From assembly GCF_001625215.2 (NCBI RefSeq), contig NC_030381.2, forward strand, positions 45,692,689-45,756,688: a stretch of 64,000 nt of DNA, given 5' to 3'. How positions within the stretch are numbered: the first letter of the stretch is position 1; each line of letters opens with the position of its first letter. The DNA comes from Daucus carota subsp. sativus. Its lineage: Eukaryota > Streptophyta > Magnoliopsida > Apiales > Apiaceae. This document shows, in pieces, positions 12,109-23,800 of the stretch. The notes under the pieces are model-generated. The model saw only the letters and a program-made list of their open reading frames with translations. It ran no database searches and was not told the origin of the DNA. A program made the position numbers and the translations under genes.

Positions 12109-12295
12109 TGTGCGTGCTTTGTTTGGATGATTGCGATTGATTCGGTTTTTAATTGTTTTTGTTTCGGGTCAGGTATAAGTCATCCGTGACTTGTAAGAAT
12201 GCAACTATGCAAGGTCCAGGTGAAAGTACGAAATACCCCTTCGAGGAAATATATTAATTTTCAAATTATTTTTGCATATTTTTAACAAAAACTTA

Positions 12296-12505
12296 GAGCA
12301 TCTCCGGCAGAGTCTTAACATGTTCCCTATATATATAATAAAATATTCATCTTTTAAGGGATTACTACATTTTATTGAATGGGAACTCCAACAACATTCC
12401 CTATTTCAAATAACATACTAAAGACTCTGCTGGAGTTGTGTTTTATGTCATATTCCTTATATTAATAGCTTAGGACATCATATAGGGAAGCTGCTGGAGA
12501 TGCTC
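12296..12505. mobile_element. Tourist/Harbinger-like MITE
   Basis: A 210-bp element with terminal inverted repeats GAGCATCTCC and GGAGATGCTC, extended by an inner CAGAGTC/GACTCTG pairing. It is flanked by the 3-bp duplication TTA at 12293-12295 and 12506-12508. TTA duplication and these ends fit PIF/Harbinger MITEs. It lies about 190 bp upstream of the BTB start codon. Confidence 0.75.
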
Positions 12506-12690
12506 TTAAGCAGCTGATTGAATTAACTTTTTTTTTAACAAATGCAATAAGATTTTATTAACCTGATATAATGTAGGCGGGACAAACCCCCAACTGTCGA
12601 TACAACTGTAAAACAAATAAAACCCTAAACCCTAAAACAAATAACATACTAAAAACAATTACATAATTTGTTTCTTGATTGTTTAACACA

Positions 12691-12915
12691 TACTCCCTCC
12701 ATTCCAAATTAGATGAGCTCGTTGATTTTGGGCACATAATTTGAAGTCTATTGACCGCGTAGCTACATTGCTTATTTTTAAAATTTTATTTTTGTAAATA
12801 AAAATTAATATATGAAATTTTTATTTAAAAAAAATTAATTTTAGAAGTAGACGGTCAATGCACCTTAAATTACGTGCCCAAAGTCAACGAGGTCATCTAA
12901 TTTGGGGTGGAGGTA
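12691..12915. mobile_element. Stowaway-like MITE
   Basis: The left end is TACTCCCTCCATTCCAAATT and the right end is its near-complement AATTTGGGGTGGAGGTA. The inner arms continue to pair (TCGTTGATTTTGGGCAC with GTGCCCAAAGTCAACGA). Confidence 0.8.
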
Positions 12916-13039
12916 GCAGAATTTAAGAAATATTTCAAGTTAAAAATAAAATTAAAGTCATCCAAGCGATCCAAATTGTAGCAACATCTCTAGAAATAGT
13001 AACATCACAATTGACCATATCACATAAAAACCATTGTGA

Positions 13040-13930
13040 ATGTTTGGGTAAGGCACTTCTGTCCTTAAAAGTGATAAAAGCTCACTTCCTCTTATTTCAT
13101 GCCCGTTTGGCAAAATATGAGAAGCACTTAATTTTGGTAAAATATGAGAAGCACTTTAGAGCATCTCCAACCATACAAACCCCTTAGCTAAAATGTGAGT
13201 TGGCATTCCAAATATAAAAAATTTAGCCAACCCGTTGAAAAAATTCATACTCCAACCACGTGAACCTGTTGTCTATAATTTTAGCCAACCTCTTATGGAT
13301 GGTTATATATGTCGAACCTCTACATGTCTGTAAGAAATCTGTAGGATAATTGCACATCATTTATTACAATATTAAATTGATATATTCTATTTTAACAAAC
13401 TAAAATATTAATAACATTCAATTTTTAAATTATAGCCAACCAATATAGCCAATACCATTGAAGTACAATGTCTTACATGTTCAGCAAATTTTACAGAATG
13501 TCTTACAGGTTCAATTTAGCCAACGATTATAATCAACGCTGTTGTTAAAAAAAACAAGCTCAGAAACTACAAAACCTACCTTTTTTTGGGCTCAGCTTCT
13601 CTTATTTTGGGTGCTGCTCTTCTGTTAGGTTTAATCCAGAATAAGGCAGTCATCTTTAGTAACTTTCTTGCATTCGTTAATTTTTTCTTTTACCGCATAG
13701 TTTAAAATTTTGTATCTATAAAATATTTTATATATTAATAAGAAAAAATCTTATATTATTATAATTTATTTTTTAAAAATAACAAACAATTATATTACAA
13801 AATTATGAATCTATACTAGTTTATAAGTTAGGTTATTTGAACACTTATATAACTTATAATAATAGTTTATAAATCCAAATCAACTTTTTACTTCTAATCC
13901 ATTTCTTATTATTTTGCAATACATGTGTTA
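13040..13930. mobile_element. Unclassified DNA transposon copy carrying a nested Tourist-like MITE
   Basis: The left end TGTTTGGGTAAGGCACTTCT and the following CTCACTTCCTCTTATTTCA match, in reverse orientation, the right end of the element at 41818-42496. The region near 13860-13910 (CTAATCCATTTCTTATTATTTTG) matches its other end. A second element starting GAGCATCTCCAACC at 13161 is nested inside and ends near 13545. The outer right boundary is not preserved. Confidence 0.5.
13161..13545. mobile_element. Nested Tourist/Harbinger-like MITE, right terminus eroded
   Basis: It opens with GAGCATCTCCAACC after TTA. Its inner sequence (TAGCCAACCAATATAG, then ATGTCTTACA) is shared with the element at 44337-44487. 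The expected GGAGATGCTC right end is missing: the sequence passes directly from GCTGTTG to TTAAA, as if about 9 bp were lost. Confidence 0.5.
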
Positions 13931-14425
13931 ATTTCACATTTGTGTTTCCTCTCAAGAAGGGTCATGCATATGATTCTAATAAAGGTAGAATATTTCCTTC
14001 AAGTTGTGAGTGCAGCCACAACAAGGTAAACCATGTAGAATGATTATATAACAAGAAACGAGTACTCTGAGGGGTTGTAACCTCATTACATTCTCATCGT
14101 CACAACCTTTCTGCTGTTGTGACTGCAGTTTTCATTGTTTCCGTTGTAATCGATGAATTACAGTTCCGATTTAAGTACAAAAAAAATCTGATTTGAATTT
14201 AAACTAAACTCATTCCGATTCGTTATCACATTTCTATGACTCACTCAGGTCAATTCAAAAATTAAATTTGGCGTACAATAATTATCTTTTCCAGCACCCT
14301 CTCCGTCAATGTCAAAATTATATGACAGTGTCAGTGTCATTCTTTTACAAACATAATTCAATCTTGAATAGTCATTAATATTGACCTCCAATATCAAATG
14401 TGATTAACATGTAAGATCATAGAAT

Positions 14426-14433
14426 TTATATAG
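14426..14433 (+). promoter_or_regulatory. Candidate TATA box of the 4CL-like gene
   Basis: TTTATATAG lies about 40 bp before the start codon at 14472, at a plausible spacing for a short 5' UTR. This is position and motif only. Confidence 0.4.
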
Positions 14434-14471
14434 ACAATTTGAGCCACTAAAAATGTAAATCAGATTCAGAT

Positions 14472-17400
14472 ATGATTAATCCCAAAAATGGCTACTCCCC
14501 GGCAACAAAAACATTTCACAGTCTGCGGCCTGTGGTCCCATTACCACCGGAAAATATGCCACTCTCTGCCGCAACATACGCTCTCTCCCTTCAGCTCGCC
14601 ACCCCCTGGCACCACCTGACTGCCATCATCGACTCGGAGACAGGCCACCGTGTGTCTTACTTGGAGTTCACCAAGCTCACTAAAAACTTGGCCTTGTATT
14701 TAACAAATCAGCTTAAACTCAATAAAGGCCAAAGTGCATTCATCTTATCTCCGAGCTCAAATTTGATTCCAATCCTATATTTCTCGCTCCTCTCTATAGG
14801 TGTTATCATATCTCCCGCTAATCCAATCAGCACAGTTTCAGAGATTTCCCGCCAAATTCAGTTGTGCCAACCTGTCATTGCATTCGCCACGTCAGAAACA
14901 TTTCATAAGCTCCCAACTCTCAAGTACCGAACCATTCTCCTCGACTCTCCTGAATTTGACTTGATGATGCGGGATATTAGTACGAGTAGTAGTAGTAGTA
15001 GTAGTTCTGGTTTTAGTGATGTTCGAGTTGAAGTTAGGCAGTCGGATGCTGCTGCAATTATGTACTCATCCGGAACAACTGGACCAATAAAAGGCGTGGT
15101 GCTGACTCACCGCAATCTAATTGCCATTACTTCAAGTTATCAGGTGGATACAGTGAGGGACACTCCGTCAGTTGTGATCTATAGTGTTCCATTTTTTCAT
15201 GTGATTGGATTATTTAACTGTGTAAAGTCAGTGAGTTTGAGTGAGACGCTGGTGGTGATGAAGCGATTTGAGTTGCAGAAGATGTGCAGAGGTGTGCAGG
15301 AGTACAAGGCTACGCAGATTCTGGGAGCGCCGCCTGTGGTGGTGGCGATGTCAAAGGATAGTGTGACCGAGAAATTTGATTTCAAGTCGTTGGAGGCTGT
15401 GGTATCAGGTGGTGCTCCTTTGGGAAAAGATGTGATTGCTGCTTTTAAAGCGAAATTTCCAGATATAGAATTGTTTCAGGTGTTTACTACTTCTAGATAT
15501 ACTATATGTCACTCTTCATTTTTGTCCTCGTATCCATGTCCTATCAGACATGACAGTTCAGAAATTTCTCATTAAAATAATATACTTCACCTTGCAATAT
15601 CCCAACAAAACGAAATTAAAGGCCTTCTCGTGAGTTTTGTTTTTTTGAATAAGGCCTTCTCGCAAGTTCTGTGAAGAAAATAAAGTCTATGGATGACTTT
15701 TCTATTGTGTTTTAAAAATTTTAGATTAAGAATTTTTCAAAATAAAAATGTGACTCTTGGATCTGCATCCGTGTCCATGTGTAAATATATTGCATGAGGG
15801 TGGCAATTTCAGATTAACTTTGTTTCCTCAAACTACTAAATTTTTATCAAAAGAATAAATTTTAATATTTTACCCATTTCATGTCATTTTTGATCAACTA
15901 AGTTTCATAGGGTGGCGACCATAGTGATAATTTCAACTAATGTTGCGGGCTACATAACATGTCTATCTTGGTGATTTGATCGGTTTATCCATTGTGAAGC
16001 TAATTCTTGATTGTTTTTCAAGCGTTATGGAATGACTGAGACAACTGGAGCCATCTTTCGATCTATAAGCCCTGAAGAGAGTCTGCATTGGGGTTCGGCG
16101 GGGAAGCTAACAGCTCACTGTGAAGCAAGAATTGTGGATCCAGAGTCGGGTAATGCTCTGCCTCCTGGCAAGCAAGGGGAGCTATGGATTAGAGGACCCC
16201 AAGTGATGAAAGGTAGGGTACTAAAAAAAGTAAAGTATAAATTGGTGACCGAATTTAAACTATTTTTTCATTTTGGAGGCTGAAATTTCAAATTTGTAAT
16301 AGAATGACCATATATTGTCTTAATTCATCAAAAAGGTTGCTAAGGGCCAATTTTTTGAGAAAAAAGATCAGTTTTTTCTCAGAAAAGTGGTTCTTAACCA
16401 TTTCTTTAAAACAATAAAATGATGTCTGACCACCTATTTGTAATTTTCAAATTTTGGCCATCAAAATGCAAAAATGGATAAAGTTCAGCCACCACTTTAC
16501 ATTTTACTCTTAATAAAATTATCTTGGCTTCTCGGTGCTTGATTAAAAAATTGGTCTAGCGATGTCTTGCTTTATCTTGATTTTCATTTCCTTGTTTGCA
16601 ATATATTATTTTGACTTGTTGGAGTCGCTCTTTAAGATTGTGCCAGTTTTGCTGGTTGTCTTGACAAAGTTATATATGGTGGCTTAAATTGTTCAATGGT
16701 GATTGTGCAGGTTATATTGGTAATGCACAAGCAACTTCTGAAATGCTGGTTGGTGATGGGTGGTTAAGAACAGGTGATCTTTGTTATATTGACGATGATG
16801 GTTTTCTTTTCGTTGTTGACAGACTAAAGGAATTAATCAAGTACAAGGGATACCAGGTACTATTACCACTATATGTTTATGTTTCTCTGTTTCATTAGTT
16901 TGCTTGCATTTTTTATTCCTAATAATACTATTATTTTCCAGGTTCCCCCTGCAGAGCTAGAACAGTTGCTTCAGTCGCATCCAGAAATTTTAGATGCTGC
17001 AGTCATACCGTACGTTTCAATTTACTCAACTAAAAATAACACTTGGAAATTGGTTTGGTATGCATTAGCAGTCATACAAGCATCGTTTAAGCCTTCCTTG
17101 TGAAAAATGTAGTATTTCCAGTTATATTTCATTCTGCAATATTATAGCAACATTACTCATATCAGCTGTTAGCACTAAAGAGAAGCATTTTTAGCTATAT
17201 TATTTCGCTCCCTATAACTGATGCATTATGCTAAAACTTAGGGAATTTTGACATGGATTGGACTTGAATCTTTGAATTCAACATGTATCAGTAGTAAGTT
17301 CTAAAGATAATTTTTGTAGATACCCTGATGAAGTGGCTGGGGAAGTGCCTATGGCTTGCGTGGTAAAGCGTTCTAGTAGGATTGATGAGACGGAGGTGAT

Positions 17401-17782
17401 GGATTTCACTGCAAAACAGGTTTTTGATTTGTTTTCGGCTATTACTAAAACTAGGTGCAGGTTTATCCACACAAAATATCTAGTCATATATATAAATTAG
17501 AGTGACAGCAGATTAGTAAGGTGTTTACACAGAACCTGGAAAGGCAGCAGTACTTCTAAGGATTGTCCAGAGACACCTCTCGTCGTTTTGCACCCTCTGT
17601 ATGTACTAATGATATCTCGGGCTTGTACATTTATACAGTTACCTTCTGAATTGTAGGTTGCACCATACAAGAAAATTAGGCGGGTATGGTTCGTTAGTTC
17701 AATCCCCAAAACTGCATCTGGAAAAATACTGAGAAAGGATTTACGTAAGGCTGCTGCTTTAGGATCTCTATCTAGCCTGTAA
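14472..17782 (+). CDS. 4-coumarate-CoA-ligase-like acyl-activating enzyme, putatively peroxisomal
   Basis: An ANL-superfamily enzyme, expected to adenylate a carboxylic acid with ATP and then form its CoA thioester. Six exons: 14472-15479, 16023-16212, 16711-16856, 16942-17009, 17320-17419 and 17657-17782. Every border is GT..AG and the frame is kept, giving 545 residues, the normal family size. Visible motifs are the P-loop-like [12 protein letters not shown] (about residue 198), YGMTETTG (338-345), GELWIRGP, the hinge region [32 protein letters not shown], and the catalytic-lysine region [13 protein letters not shown]. The C-terminus is SSL, a weak variant of the peroxisomal PTS1 signal; many relatives in the jasmonate-precursor and fatty-acid-activating clade end in SKL-like tripeptides. 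Residue 337 is Arg where relatives usually have Gly (normally GYGMTE). The substrate cannot be told from sequence, and a true 4CL is less likely given the C-terminus. Confidence 0.9.
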
Positions 17783-17879
17783 TATAGTTTTATCACTGTG
17801 CTACCTCAGCGGTTGCATTATATATGGTTACTTCTAAATTGTACTATTGTCCGTAAACAAGGATATATGATTGTATTTA

Positions 17880-18269
17880 AGCTATGAAATTCTCTGGAAG
17901 TCGTGATTTCAGCCAAAACATTGTTTTCTTAAAAAAATACAGAAGTCGCTACATCAAATACAGAATGTTGTAAATTGTTCAGGTTGCGGATGAGGAAGAT
18001 AGACCTGATTGACCATTAGATCTGATGAGAATCTGGAGTAGAAATCATGCACACTATACCGTATCCAGTCTTAGCAAGAAATATCTGTGCAATCCTTTTT
18101 TCACCTGGAGGCCTTGAACTCAATTAACCTGAAAAACGAGTTAATGAAACATAATTCGGGCTATATAAACTATGGGGCACAACATATGAAATGCATAACT
18201 TGCAAGCATAATTCTTTAATTTGTTTCCAAGAAGAGCGGAAAATGCTAGGGAGCTCTCGTTATGTTCTG
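17880..18269. repeat. Duplicated segment, copy 1 (empty site for the copia insertion)
   Basis: This segment begins AGCTATGAAATTCTCTGG, just after the 4CL-like gene, and is homologous to 20337-20433 plus 25698-26456. It contains GAATGTTGTAAATTGTTCAGG uninterrupted, which is the unoccupied version of the copia target. Copy 1 lacks roughly 430 bp present in copy 2 (about 25847-26276). The homology ends at TATGTTCT. Confidence 0.8.
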
Positions 18270-18428
18270 TCAGTCCAGGAACTCGTCAAGGACAGTAAGT
18301 CTGCCATCCCAGCTCGATATGTACATAAAGATCTCGAACCTGTAGTTTCCAGTTCAGTAAAATCACTTCGAGTCCCTGTTCTAGATATGAACACGTTACT
18401 TGACGCGGACTCAATAACAGGGACTTGA
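18243..18428 (+). pseudogene. 2-oxoglutarate/Fe(II) dioxygenase N-terminal fragment, plus-strand arm
   Basis: From the ATG at 18243 the frame reads MLGSSRYVLSVQELVKDS, then IPARYVHKDLEPVV and VPVLDMNTLLD. This is the pattern of the DIOX_N domain of SRG1-like plant 2OG dioxygenases (LGSS..VPSVQEL..., PxRYV, VPVIDM..LL). It stops after 61 residues with no downstream exons: no HxD or RxS iron and cofactor motifs lie nearby. It is therefore a first-exon fragment, though its frame is open. It forms one arm of an inverted repeat. Confidence 0.7.
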
Positions 18429-18590
18429 AGTGGGCGTCAAGTAACATCTTCATAACAATACCAGCGACTTGAAGTGATTTTATTAAACTGGAAACTACAG
18501 GTTTTCGAATACATATCAAGCTGGAATGGTAGACTTTCTGTCCTTGACAAGTTCCTGAACTGACGGAACACAACGAGAGCTCCCTAACAT
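18427..18590 (-). pseudogene. 2-oxoglutarate dioxygenase N-terminal fragment, minus-strand arm
   Basis: The minus strand from 18590 reads MLGSSRCVPSVQELVKD and then STIPA, followed by a stop where the plus arm has an Arg codon, and a further stop downstream. It is a decayed inverted copy of the fragment at 18243-18428. It retains VPSVQEL, closer to the family consensus than the plus arm (VLSVQEL). Confidence 0.65.
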
Positions 18591-20336
18591 TCCCCCTGAA
18601 ACAAATTAAAGAACTGTTCTTGCAAGTTATGCATTTCATATGTTGTGCCCCATAGTTTATATATCCCTGAGTACATGAAAAATAATTGTACATTTTTCTT
18701 AGACTGTCAGTAAACATGTTTTTGTGCAGAAAAGTTGGATTTCACTGGAAAAACGATTTTTTTTCATTGGACAAATGTTAAACAATTTTTTTTTTTTCAT
18801 AGTACATCTGCTAACATTTTTCTAGCAAAGGAGACGATTTTGTTCTGTTCTGTTTCCTCGGATAGTAACTTCTTAGCTTAAACTTGTAGACCGAGGAGGG
18901 TGTGTATTGGGAAGATATCATATGTGATTAGTGTTCGAACAAGTACCTATTTTAAGTCGGATCGGTTCAGATTTTGTAAAACTCAAACTTATTTTTTTTA
19001 TGTTTCGGTTCGAGTTCAAATATTGAAAATGAATATTCAAATCCAATCTGTCAGATTTTTTTTGGAATTCGGTTCGGGTTCGGGTTTAATACGGATCTTG
19101 TAATAATAATTAATTAAAAATAAATAAATTTATATTATTGCAACAATATGATAGGTTACACGTTTTTTTTAATATTAAGAATACAAAAATAGTGGCTAAA
19201 AATATCTCCAAGATAATATATATAATGGCTGGCTATTTTCGTTAACTAAATTGATTATGTAAATTTTTTGCTAAGGGAACCAATCATTACTCGAATGGAA
19301 TTATCTTTATACCGAAACGCTTTATTGGATTGACAAATATAGCTAACCAAACATGATTGCTTATATTTTTTGGCAAGGGGAAAGAGGGTTGGAGTTCCGA
19401 TCTTTTTACATAAACTTTAAAAGTGACACATGCTAAATGGACGCCACCTAGATAATTTTAGCTAAGGATTTTTAGTGTTGGAGATGCTCTAACAAGGGTT
19501 GCATAGATTTGACTTTCCTAAATGTAGGTCAAGCATGCAACTCATATCGTACGTGTGTTTAACTAAAAAAAACACAGTATTTTTTTTGCTAAGTAAAAAA
19601 AAAAACAAAAAAAACATAATATTCTATATATTTATGTAGTTCAATATTAGTGTCAAATATATCAAATTTAATTATCAGAGTTATTTAACTTATTAGTTAT
19701 AATCATTACATTCAATCATTTGATGTATATAAATCATGTATTATTGATATAAAATTATGTAAGATATTAATTTATTTAATAATTTATGATATATCTTTAT
19801 TATATATATATATAAGGTTACGTTCTGTGGAGTACCCGTTGGCTCAGGTTAAAGAAAAGAGGGGATTTGTATCCTCTTGGTCATAAGAGAATTTGTTATT
19901 ATGCCTCTTGGAGTGTGGCGGCGGGTTCCTACGTTAATTAAAAAAGAGTATTGAAGTACAAAACCGGATAAAATATAATTTAGTCATCTAAATTTTAAAT
20001 TTTATTGTTCCACAATATTTGTAAACATTCTGCAACCTGCAAATTATGTTCTCCAACATAAATATTGTAATCAAAACGTACAAGAATTATTCTTATAAAT
20101 CACATGACACTATATATGTTGTGCAATATAACTAATATGTAGAACAAGAATCTTAATACGTGTTAAAGTTGAAGAATATTATTGATTAATAGATAATTAC
20201 GTTTAAGATAACTTATAAATGATACATTATATATAAATTTGAAGAATCGAAGATATTATTTTTGATTAAATTAAAAAAGAATTAGGACTCAATGCTCCAA
20301 TATTTTTGCGTACTGCGTGTATTGTCTGGATCAAAA

Positions 20337-20433
20337 GCTATGAAATTCTGTTGAAGTCAGTGATTTCAGCCAAAACATTTGTTTTCTTTAAAAAGTACAG
20401 ATGTCGCTACATCAAATACAGAATGTTGTAAAT
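20337..20433. repeat. Duplicated segment, copy 2, left of the copia insertion
   Basis: Homologous to 17880-17979 (AGCTATGAAATTCT, then CATCAAATACAGAATGTTGT). It is interrupted at TAAAT by the retrotransposon. Confidence 0.8.
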
Positions 20434-20792
20434 TGAAGACTTTTGTAAATCTAACATTCTAAGAGATGAGTGAAGTTACTCTCCTTGTTCATTTCATTTC
20501 ATTGTGAATCATAATAGACCTTAACGTCTCTTTTGTAGAGCTGAATACAGATATGGACCACTTACTGATATGGACCACATGTCCTTTTCGACTAGTACTA
20601 GGTGGAGACAAAATATGCTAACTAACCTCCTAGCAGAGACAGCAGTGACAGCTGCTACTGTCCCCTGAATCCCTCTGGGATCAGGTGCACTATTTTAACA
20701 TAATACAAATACTTAAATAATTAAACTTCTAACTGGACTGGATCCTGAATCAGCTTCTAACTTGGGCCACATTCTCATTGGGCTCTTCAACA
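20434..20792 (-). repeat. Copia 3' LTR
   Basis: 359-bp LTR; as read on the element's strand this is the downstream copy. It is bounded by the TAAAT target duplication on the left and the polypurine tract on the right. Confidence 0.95.
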
Positions 20793-20806
20793 CTCCCCCT
20801 CAAGCT
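20793..20806 (-). other. Polypurine tract
   Basis: On the element strand AGCTTGAGGGGGAG directly precedes the 3' LTR; it primes plus-strand DNA synthesis. The polyprotein stop codon TGA lies inside it. Confidence 0.85.
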
Positions 20807-23800
20807 GTGTGTGTTGGAACACAAACGCCCAGCTTGTCAAGTAGAATGTGATGTTGTCCTACTGTGAGGACCTTAGTAAAAACATCAGCAAGTTGCTCTT
20901 TAGTAGAAATGTATGTTGGAGTGATTTCATCTGCAACAGCCTTCTCTCTAATGAAATTGCAGTCAATCTCCACATGTTTTGTTTTCTCATGGTGGACAGG
21001 GTTAGCTGCAATAGCCAGAGCTGCCTTGTTATCACAGAAGATGGTTGTAGAACCAAGATGACTGAGGCCTAAATCTTTGAGAAGCTGCTTCACCCATAGC
21101 ACTTCACAGACAGTCATTGCCAAAGATCTATATTCTGCCTCAGCTGTGGATCTTGCAACCACAGATTGTTTTTTAGACTTCCATGCTATAGGAGATTTTC
21201 CCAACAAAATGCAAAAGCCAGAAGTTGATCTCCTTGTGTTGGGGCAGCCTGCCCAATCACTGTCACAATAGGCCTTTAATTCTGCTGCAGGACCAGATGC
21301 CAATAGAATTCCTTGGTTTCTTGATCCAGCTAAGTACCTGAGCACTCTTTTTGCTGCTTGAAAATGCACAGAGGTTGGTGAATGCATAAACTGGCTAAGA
21401 ACATGGACAGTAAAGGCAATATCTGGTCTAGTTATAGTAAGGTAGATCAATTTACCTATGAGCTTCTGATAGATGTCAGGATTAGGAAGAAGGTCCCCTG
21501 CTGTAGTGGTTAACTTCACATGGGTATCCATAGGAAGTTTTAGAGGCTTACAGTTTGCCATTTTATACTCTTCCAGAATATCATTGACATATTTCTTTTG
21601 TGACATAAAGATCCCTTGATCACTTCTGTCAAACTCAATTCCCAAAAAATACCTGAGCTCTCCCAAGTCTTTCATCTTGAACTGTGAGCTGAGAAACTTC
21701 TTTGTATCATTGATTATCCCCATGTTGTTACCAGTGAGCAAAAGATCATCCACATAAGCTAAGACTGCTATGAACTTGCCATTAAACTGCTTAGTGAATA
21801 ATGTAGAGTCAGCCTTTGATTGAGTGAATCCATCTTTCTTCAAAGCTGCACTCAGCTTGTCAAACCAGAGCCTGGGTGATTGTTTGAGGCCATATAGAGT
21901 TTTTAGAAGCCTACACACCTTGGTCTGTAATTTAGAATTATCCATATACTCCCCCTGGCCTGCAGTTCTGAATCTGAATCCTGCACCTTCATAGCCTGGT
22001 GGAAATTTCATATAAACCACATCTTGTAGTTCTCCATGTAAGAACGCATTCTTTACATCCATCTGGTGGGTATACCATCCTTGGCTAGAGGCAACAGCCA
22101 ACAATGATCTGACTGTTGTTAGCTTTGCTACAGGGGCAAAGGTCTGGTCATAATCAATGCCATATTTTTGCCTGTTCCCAAGTATCACAAGTCTTGACTT
22201 GTATCTGAGACTTTCTCTCTGAGGGTCATACTTGGTTGTATATAACCATTTGCACCCAATGGCTACCTTTCCTGCTGGTAAGTCAGTTATTTCCCAAGTA
22301 TGGTTGCTTTCAAGGGCTTCCAACTCTTCATTCATTGCTTGCAGCCAATGACTATGCTGAGCTGCTTCTTTGAAATTCTTTGGATCTGGCATTCTTGAAA
22401 CACTGTTCATGAAGCAAGAAAACTGAGGGCTTACTTCAGTTTCAGTTGATTTTCTAACATAATTTGAACTCATCTGATAGTCATTGTGCCAAGATGGTTT
22501 TTTATGTTCTCTGGTTGACCTTCTAACAGGGGGTTGTTCTGGTGGATTCTGTTCCTGCTCACCCTCTTCTTCTGTTGTATTTACTTCCACATCATTGTTG
22601 TTTGTTGGATTTGTGTCTTCACACTCCATCCATGTATTCCTGTTGCTTCCTTCTCCCTGATGTATGATTCCAGATTCCCCCTCAGAAGTTGTTTTGAACA
22701 CTTGATAAGGGTAGATTGTTTCATAGAATTTCACATCCCTTGTTACAAAGGTTACACCTGTGAGCAAATTGTGCATTCTATACCCTTTCTGTGAGGAGGA
22801 GTATCCAGTGAACACACAAGGCACCCCCCTTGGCTGGAATTTATCTTTACTTCTGCTTGGATTGTAGGCAAAAGCAAGGCACCCAAATGCTTTCAAGTGT
22901 CCATATTCAGGTTGTTTCTTGTACATCAATTCATATGGTGTCTTGCCCTTTATTACCATGCTGGGAAGTCTGTTAATAATATGTGTAGCAGCAAGAATGC
23001 AGTCTCCCCAGAACTGAAGTGGAAGACCAGCCTGAAATCTCAAGGCCCTTGCCATTTCCAAGATGTTCCTGTGCTTTCTTTCTACCCTTCCATTTTGCTG
23101 TGGCCTATCAACACAGGAGGTCTGATGCAAGATACCCAAAGCACCAAAGAAAGCCCTGCATTTGTAGTCATCAAACTCCAAAGCATTATCAGACCTTATG
23201 ACTTTAACTTGTTTGTCAAATCGATTGCCTGCCATTTTTACAAAACTTTGAATGGCATTTAGAGCATCAGATTTGAGTTTAAGTAGATGTACCCATGTAA
23301 CTCTTGAGTAGTCATCCACAAATGTGAGGAAATATCTGAATTTCCCCCTATACTTCACCTTATAAGGCCCCCATGTGTCAATATGCACCAACTCAAACAA
23401 GTCACCAGCTCTTGATTCACTTTTACTAAAAGGGAGTTTAGTAAATTTTGCCAGAGGGCAAGCCAAACAAACATCTTGACTATCTTCTTTGACTCCAATT
23501 TTCTTAATCATCCTTAATTTTCTCATAGGTGCATGACCTAGCCTTTGGTGCCATAAGGTCTCTTTACTGACTTTTGGCACATCCTTAATCACCATTGGTA
23601 TCTTTTCTCCAGTATTCACAGACATGGCCACCTTACCAGATAGATTTTTCTTAGACTCATAATTATTACTAAGAGTCTGAGCTTTAATTTCCCTCAGGGT
23701 TTTCTGAATTGGTTCATTGATCAAATAGTATAAGCCATTCTCACCTCTGCCTATACCCTTAACTTCATTAGAATTCTTATCCTGAATAATGCAATAATCA

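Larger units (their letters stand above)
18158..18667. repeat. Large imperfect inverted repeat (about 240-bp arms)
   Basis: The left arm (about 18158-18400) and right arm (about 18433-18667) are reverse complements with scattered differences, sharing ACTATGGGGCACAACATATG at the outer ends. The centre contains GTTACTTGACGC and GGCGTCAAGTAAC. Transcription through it would give a hairpin of about 240 bp. Both arms hold a 2-oxoglutarate dioxygenase first exon. Confidence 0.85.

Noticed and set aside
12621..12637. AACCCTAAACCCTAAAAC, telomere-like
   Set aside because: Only two repeat units; far too short for an interstitial telomere.
17497..17796. 99-aa minus-strand frame opposite the last 4CL-like exon
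   Set aside because: Shadow of the exon at 17657-17782, which has clear homology and splice sites on the plus strand.
18930..19095. CGGTTCGG-like motifs near 19060, possible third hAT element
   Set aside because: Only one cluster, no TAGGGG-type ends and no 8-bp duplication found.
19190..19494. Possible Tourist-like MITE ending GTTGGAGATGCTC
   Set aside because: Only the right end is convincing; the left end (ATATCTCCAAG) is too diverged to place.
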